64,000 nt of DNA from Melanocharis versteri. Lineage: Eukaryota > Chordata > Aves > Passeriformes > Melanocharitidae. The position numbers and the translations under genes were made by a program. The notes under the pieces are model-generated. The model did not search any database. It saw only the letters and a program-made list of their open reading frames with translations, and had not been told where the DNA came from. The stretch is from positions 161,984 through 225,983 of the forward strand of contig VZTG01001729.1 in NCBI GenBank assembly GCA_013397845.1, read 5' to 3'. Shown piece after piece: positions 59,743-64,000 of this stretch. How positions within the stretch are numbered: position 1 is the stretch's first letter; every line of letters starts with the position of its first letter.

Positions 59743-60951
59743 CTAATGGTAGAGAAAGAAGAGGTTACATTTCAACTGCACTGACACAGCTGTGAAATAT
59801 GCAGCGAGCAAACCTGAGACACATCCAAGCCCCAACAACAGGCGTGGAAAAGCCTGAATGCAAGTGTGGACCCTGCAGTCCCGAACAGACACCCCGCACT
59901 GGTGTTCTGCACAGAGGCAATTCCGTCCCAGGACTGGCAATGAACACGGGTGAGAGTGCAGCCCCAAAAATCCCTGGTCCAGGATCTCTTGCCCATCACC
60001 AGAACAAAAGCAGTGGTGGTAGGGGAAGAGAAGCATTAGCAGTACCAGCAGCACAGGTACTACTGGGAGGATCTGGCTGTCTCTGAGCGAGGAAGAGCAA
60101 GGTGCAGTGGGAGCTGCAGCATCCGGAGACCATCCTGCTGTATTAAAGATAAGCAGTTGCTCCAGCACGGCTCTCCTGCATCCTAGCTTGGCCAGTGGTT
60201 CAAAATAAACCTCATATCCGTTTTCTGGAGGAGGCCAGTATCAAACGCTATACCCATAACGCCATGAATGATATTAAATATAATGTTTCCTGCAAAAAGA
60301 ATGAATTCAGCAACAGGGCAGAAGAAAGAAGCTTATATGGGCTTGTGGCTAGGGGAGCTCATGTTTAAAGGATTATACCAGTGCTGTGCAGACTGCATTT
60401 CTCAAGCCAATAATGGGAGAGCAGAACACCAAGTAGGTGTATTTCCCTTTTTTTTTTTTTTTAGTATCTTTATATTAAAATGGGTTAACACACAGAGTAT
60501 TCCCTTTAAAAAAGACTCCTCAACAAAACAATGAGGGGCCAAACTAATTTAGGTGGCCAAAACATTCAAATACCTTTGACCAATCACTCCCAACACCTAT
60601 TTATTTTTATTTTGAAATCCAAAAAAGCAAACTGAAATCTCAGTACACCATATAACACATGCACTGGCAAGGCAGCATTCAAACCCCACTGCCACAAACA
60701 AAAATGCAGTGACAATGATGCTACAAACTTTTGGAACAAGGAGCACCCCTTCCCCAGTCAGCTTCGCACTGGCAGCTGGATGTTTGTGATATTTAAGGGT
60801 TTACTTGGATAGAACACTATGAAAGAAGAGTCAGGAAAACTTCGCAGAGGGATTAAACAGATTTTTATTTTTTTTTTCTACTTTTGCACAGAAGTAACAA
60901 AGTACATCAAAGGCTTTGCTCAGATTTCACGATTCAAGGAAGAAATAAAGT

Positions 60952-61021
60952 AAAAAAAAACAAAACAAAAACAACAACAAACCAAACAACAACAAAACCA
61001 CCCAAAGCAAAAAAAAAAACC
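60952..61021. repeat. A-rich low-complexity tract
   Basis: Runs of A separated by single C bases (CAAAACAAAAACAACAACAA and similar) abut the CpG island. On the minus strand this is a T-rich tract just downstream of the island's candidate splice donor. Confidence 0.9.
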
Positions 61022-61223
61022 CAAAGCACGCGCACGTGTACATTTACACCCGACCCCGGGAGGATTACCACCTGCAGCTGCCCGGGTGCGGGCGGGCCCG
61101 GCCCGCTCCCGGCCGGGACGAATCCCGGGATCCAGGGCTGAGGGCCGCGGAGCGGGGAGCGGGCAGGGGGCAGCACCCGCGCGCCCTCAGGCGCCGCCGC
61201 CGCCATTTCGCGGCCGCCCCTCC

Positions 61224-61235
61224 GCCGCCATCTTG
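61224..61235 (-). promoter_or_regulatory. YY1-type motif
   Basis: CAAGATGGCGGC on the minus strand matches the strong YY1 consensus (AAGATGGCGGC). A second, weaker copy lies 16 bases downstream in the transcribed direction (61208-61199). Confidence 0.6.
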
Positions 61236-61250
61236 CGACCGCGGGGCCCT

Positions 61251-61318
61251 GCCCGATCCCCGGGATGGATCCCTGGGATGGATCCCTCGGATGGATCCCC
61301 GGGATGCATCCCTGGCAC
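61251..61318. repeat. Short tandem repeat, about 14-15 bp x 4
   Basis: Four imperfect copies of GGGATGGATCCCT-like units, each nearly palindromic around GGATCC, on the upstream (CHD2-wise) edge of the CpG island. Confidence 0.85.
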
Positions 61319-61659
61319 TGCCCCCGAGAAGGGGAACCGCGGCCGTCCAAGCCTGAGGGGACGCAAACGTAGCCCACTCCGCAAGGACTTGGGGCAGCCA
61401 TCACCCCTTGCTGCTGTTTCACTGTCCCAGCCTGGGTTTGAGGGAACGGGGTTATCACGTTGCTTCCTGCAAGCAGGGCTGGAAATTCAAGTTGAACCAC
61501 GGCCATTCCAGGCTGCCCAGCCTCTCCTGCCCGTCCCTGTCCGTGGATGGAGGTTATCCACGAGAACCAAAGGCGCAGCTCCACGCACAGCGTCCCACTA
61601 CACCCCTTATTCTGCGGGCTCTACAACAGTCCCCTCCCTTGTCCACCACAGCCCTCCGC

Positions 61660-62199
61660 TGCCACAGCCATGACCTGTGATGGTGCCATGGCCATAACCT
61701 GTGGTGTCACACTCATAACTCATGGTTGTGCCACACACATAACCTGTGAGGGTGCCATGGCCATAACCTGTGGGTATCACACCCATAACCCACGGTGGTG
61801 CCACACACATAACCTGTGATAGTGCCATGGCCATAACCTGTGGTGTCACACTCATAACTCATGGTTGTGCCACACACATAACCTGTGAGGGTGCCATGGC
61901 CATAACCTGTGGGTATCACACCCATAACCCACGGTGGTGCCACACACATAACCTGTGCAGGTGCCATGACCATAACCTGTGGTGTCACACCCATAACCCA
62001 CGGTGGTGCCACACACATAACCTGTGATAGTGCCATGGCCATAACCTGTGGTGTCACACCCATAACCCACGGTGGTGCCACACACATAACCTGTGATAGT
62101 GCCACGGCCATAAGCTGTGGTGTCACACCCATAACCCATGGTAGTGTCACACACGTAACCTCTGGTGCCACACACATGACCCAGGGTGGTGCCACACCG
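61660..62199. repeat. Hierarchical minisatellite (22-24 bp subunits, 69-bp and 139-bp higher-order periods)
   Basis: About 23 subunits of the form GTGCCAYRSCCATAACCTGTG. Three subunit types recur in fixed order (one with CCACACACATAACCTGTG, one with CCATGGCCATAACCTGTG, one with TCACACCCATAACCCACGG), giving a 69-70-bp unit repeated nearly eight times. Copies 61697-61835 and 61836-61974 are almost identical over 139 bp. Because 69 is a multiple of three, several reading frames stay open, including 248 codons on the minus strand; these are a by-product, not a gene. Confidence 0.95.
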
Positions 62200-64000
62200 C
62201 TGCCAGGAATGGCACTCCAGCAGCTCTGGGGCAGAGGGTGTCCATGGGCAGGGCTTGGCAGGACACCATCCCGCTGGGCCTCCACAAAGGAACGGGATCT
62301 GGAGGCATCCAAAGCTCTGCTGTCATGAGAGTCAGTGGCAACATCGGGTTCTGCTCGAGGCATGTTGGTGTCCCGTGTCCCGCAGGGATGCACGGAAGAG
62401 TTTTTCCTTCCATCAGATTTCTGAGCAATAGCTGGAAGGAATTGTAACAGCCCAGGCAAGACTGAGGCCAGACAGTTCTGACAGTATTTGTTTAGAGGCA
62501 GAACAGTAATTAGTATCCTCCTCCCAGCTCTGGTGCTCTTTGTTCCTCAAAGCCCTAAGCTTTATTTCAAGGACACAAGCTCTCTGCACATCCATAGCCA
62601 TAATTCATGTGCTTTATCCACAACATTATCTGAACACTGTAATTCTTTTTTTCAGGCTGTGAACTGTGTCATCTGAAAAGAGAGAGACTTCTCTGGTGAC
62701 ATACACATCTGTATGTGCAGGTATTTGCCTGCACACCTGCTTGCCCTACTAAGGAAAGAAACACAGATGAGAAGTGGTTATGTCCTTTTGAAGCGTGTTG
62801 CAAATAATTTTTTTTTTTTAATGAACAACCTGTAATCGAGGCAAAATATGTGTTTGTCTTCATTTCTATGTTGATCAGATAAAAAAAATAACTGAAAGGC
62901 CTCCTTTCTAACTGTCACTGGGACAATCAGGAAGCATTTCTACCTGCCAACAGAAAATAATGTATTAGCAACATTAGATGTCAAATCAGGCCTAACACTG
63001 TATATACCTGGAGACCAAAGTCCTCTTTTCAGAAGTTATTTTTGGAATTTGTCCTGGTTTAATGCCCCTGACTTAGCATCCAAACAAGACCTACTTTCAA
63101 TTAAACTATAAGTGAGGGATAAGCTATAATTAATTGTCACAAAAATCACAATTCAGCCAGACCACCCTCCTCCAAAAACACCCATGAACATCAAAAGAAA
63201 GCAACAGATGGACCATTGGTAACTTCCTTGAAGTGAGAAACTCCTAAAAAACATTGAGATCTGCAAAGACTTAGCCAAATAAATTCCTCTGGTTTCTAAG
63301 AAATACTTCAGGCTGTAAGTCTGTTTTAATTAAGAGCCTGCTCCTGACTTGAGGGGGAGCAAAACTAAATCATTCCTTACCGAGAAGGTCATGTTCCTTC
63401 CAAGAAATAAGTAGCTGAAAGGCAGCGATAAGACCCTTTACAGTGAGGCATCTGAGTTTAAAAGGCAATTACCACGTGCCTGAAGCCTCCAGACTTTGCA
63501 TTTAATATTTCACATATGTCTTCATTTTATAGGAGATCATCTTTGCAAACAGCAAATCATTTTATAAGCTCTCAGTAAGAACAAACAGTAGATATGTTTC
63601 CAGAAGGTGTGAGACAGCTGAAAAAATGATCCCAATAAATATTTGTGAAACCAAGAAGTGACATGGGAATGGCTCTAACTGGGACCATTCTGCTTCAATG
63701 TTTAAAATGTGGCTTTTGAGGGACAGAACTTGAATTCAGACTGGGGAATAAAGGAGGATTAACAACCCAAGACCCTCCCACGAGCAAAGCTCCTCCCAGC
63801 TTTAAGAACTGTTGTGAATGTTTTGAACCTAAACAAGTTTGAATCCAAACAGCAACATTCTCCTGGGCTTTGCAAGCTCTGCAGGGACTTGGCACCAGCA
63901 AAACCACCCCGTGAAGGCTGGAGAAGGACCTTGGCAGATTATCCCATGGCTGGGTAACATCAGGGGCTGGATGACAGCAGGAACCGTTATGTTTAACTCC

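Larger units (their letters stand above)
61050..61400 (-). promoter_or_regulatory. CpG island with paired YY1-type motifs, probable promoter on the minus strand
   Basis: G+C and CpG are very dense here, with a NotI site (GCGGCCGC, 61210-61217). On the minus strand two YY1-type motifs occur: CAAGATGGCGGC (61235-61224) and AAATGGCGGC (61208-61199). In promoters such AAGATGGCGGC motifs tend to lie just downstream of the start site in the transcribed direction, which points to minus-strand transcription, as for CHD2. A consensus-like splice donor CTGCAG|GTGGTA follows at 61072/61071. It is either the main CHD2 promoter, an alternative internal CHD2 promoter or the start of a noncoding RNA; the sequence does not decide. 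Confidence 0.6.
59743..64000 (-). other. CHD2: CHD2 5' intron / upstream sequence
   Basis: No CHD2 start exon is visible. From left to right it holds unique intron sequence, a T-rich and A-rich tract (60862-61021), a CpG island (about 61050-61400) with YY1-type motifs, a short GGATGGATCC repeat (61251-61318), and a 23/69/139-bp minisatellite (61660-62199). About 1.8 kb of A/T-rich unique sequence follows, in which only a weak exon-like signal (63379-63412) was seen. If the start exon lies beyond 64000, all of this is intron 2. Confidence 0.7.

Noticed and set aside
61187..61384. 65-codon minus-strand frame in the CpG island as a CHD2 start
   Set aside because: It stops before the candidate donor and its sequence does not match the conserved CHD2 N-terminus. 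It could at most be an upstream open frame.
60934..61584. 216-codon minus-strand frame through the CpG island as a protein gene
   Set aside because: The C-terminal part is translated T-rich low-complexity sequence and the start half is GC-rich and unrecognised. If spliced at 61072 into exon 3 the frame meets a stop soon after the junction.
61713..62459. 248-codon open frame on the minus strand
   Set aside because: It is made by the tandem repeat, whose 69-bp period is a multiple of three. The translation is a monotonous GYGHGT/GYVCGT/GYGCDT repeat, and other frames over the array are open too.

Overview
The window is vertebrate nuclear DNA, almost certainly from a bird. The evidence is multi-exon genes with GT-AG introns, several truncated CR1 LINE 3' ends (the dominant avian retroposon), short introns, and coding sequence close to bird RGMA and CHD2. 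The two genes lie tail to tail, as neighbours do at human 15q26. There are no operons, CRISPR arrays, phage or plasmid features. One assembly gap of 63 N lies at 45259-45321.

Layout. 1-10849 is noncoding sequence upstream of, or in the first coding intron of, RGMA. 10850-14319 (+) holds the last two coding exons of RGMA, which encode the whole mature protein from just after the signal peptide to the GPI-anchor signal. Its 3'UTR runs to a polyadenylation signal at 16795-16800. 16821-19249 is the short intergenic spacer. 19250-22440 is the inferred 3'UTR of CHD2. 22441-59742 (-) holds 37 consecutive CHD2 coding exons, numbered 3-39 by analogy with the human gene. They splice in frame to about 1808 residues, all of CHD2 except roughly its first 20 amino acids. 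59743-64000 is 5' intron or upstream sequence of CHD2; it contains a CpG island with paired YY1-type motifs and a hierarchical 23/69/139-bp minisatellite.

The genes. RGMA is a GPI-anchored axon-guidance ligand for neogenin and a BMP co-receptor. CHD2 is a nuclear SNF2-family ATP-dependent chromatin remodeller with tandem chromodomains. They share no pathway; their conserved adjacency and convergent orientation are the only link visible here.

The least ordinary parts are the nested tandem repeat (61660-62199), the YY1-type CpG island with its own splice donor (about 61050-61400), and several A/T-rich or motif-dense noncoding stretches near RGMA that look like regulatory elements. I found no undescribed multi-gene system, and I do not think one is present. 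Exon borders were read by eye from splice signals, reading-frame phase and recognised protein sequence; no alignment was run.
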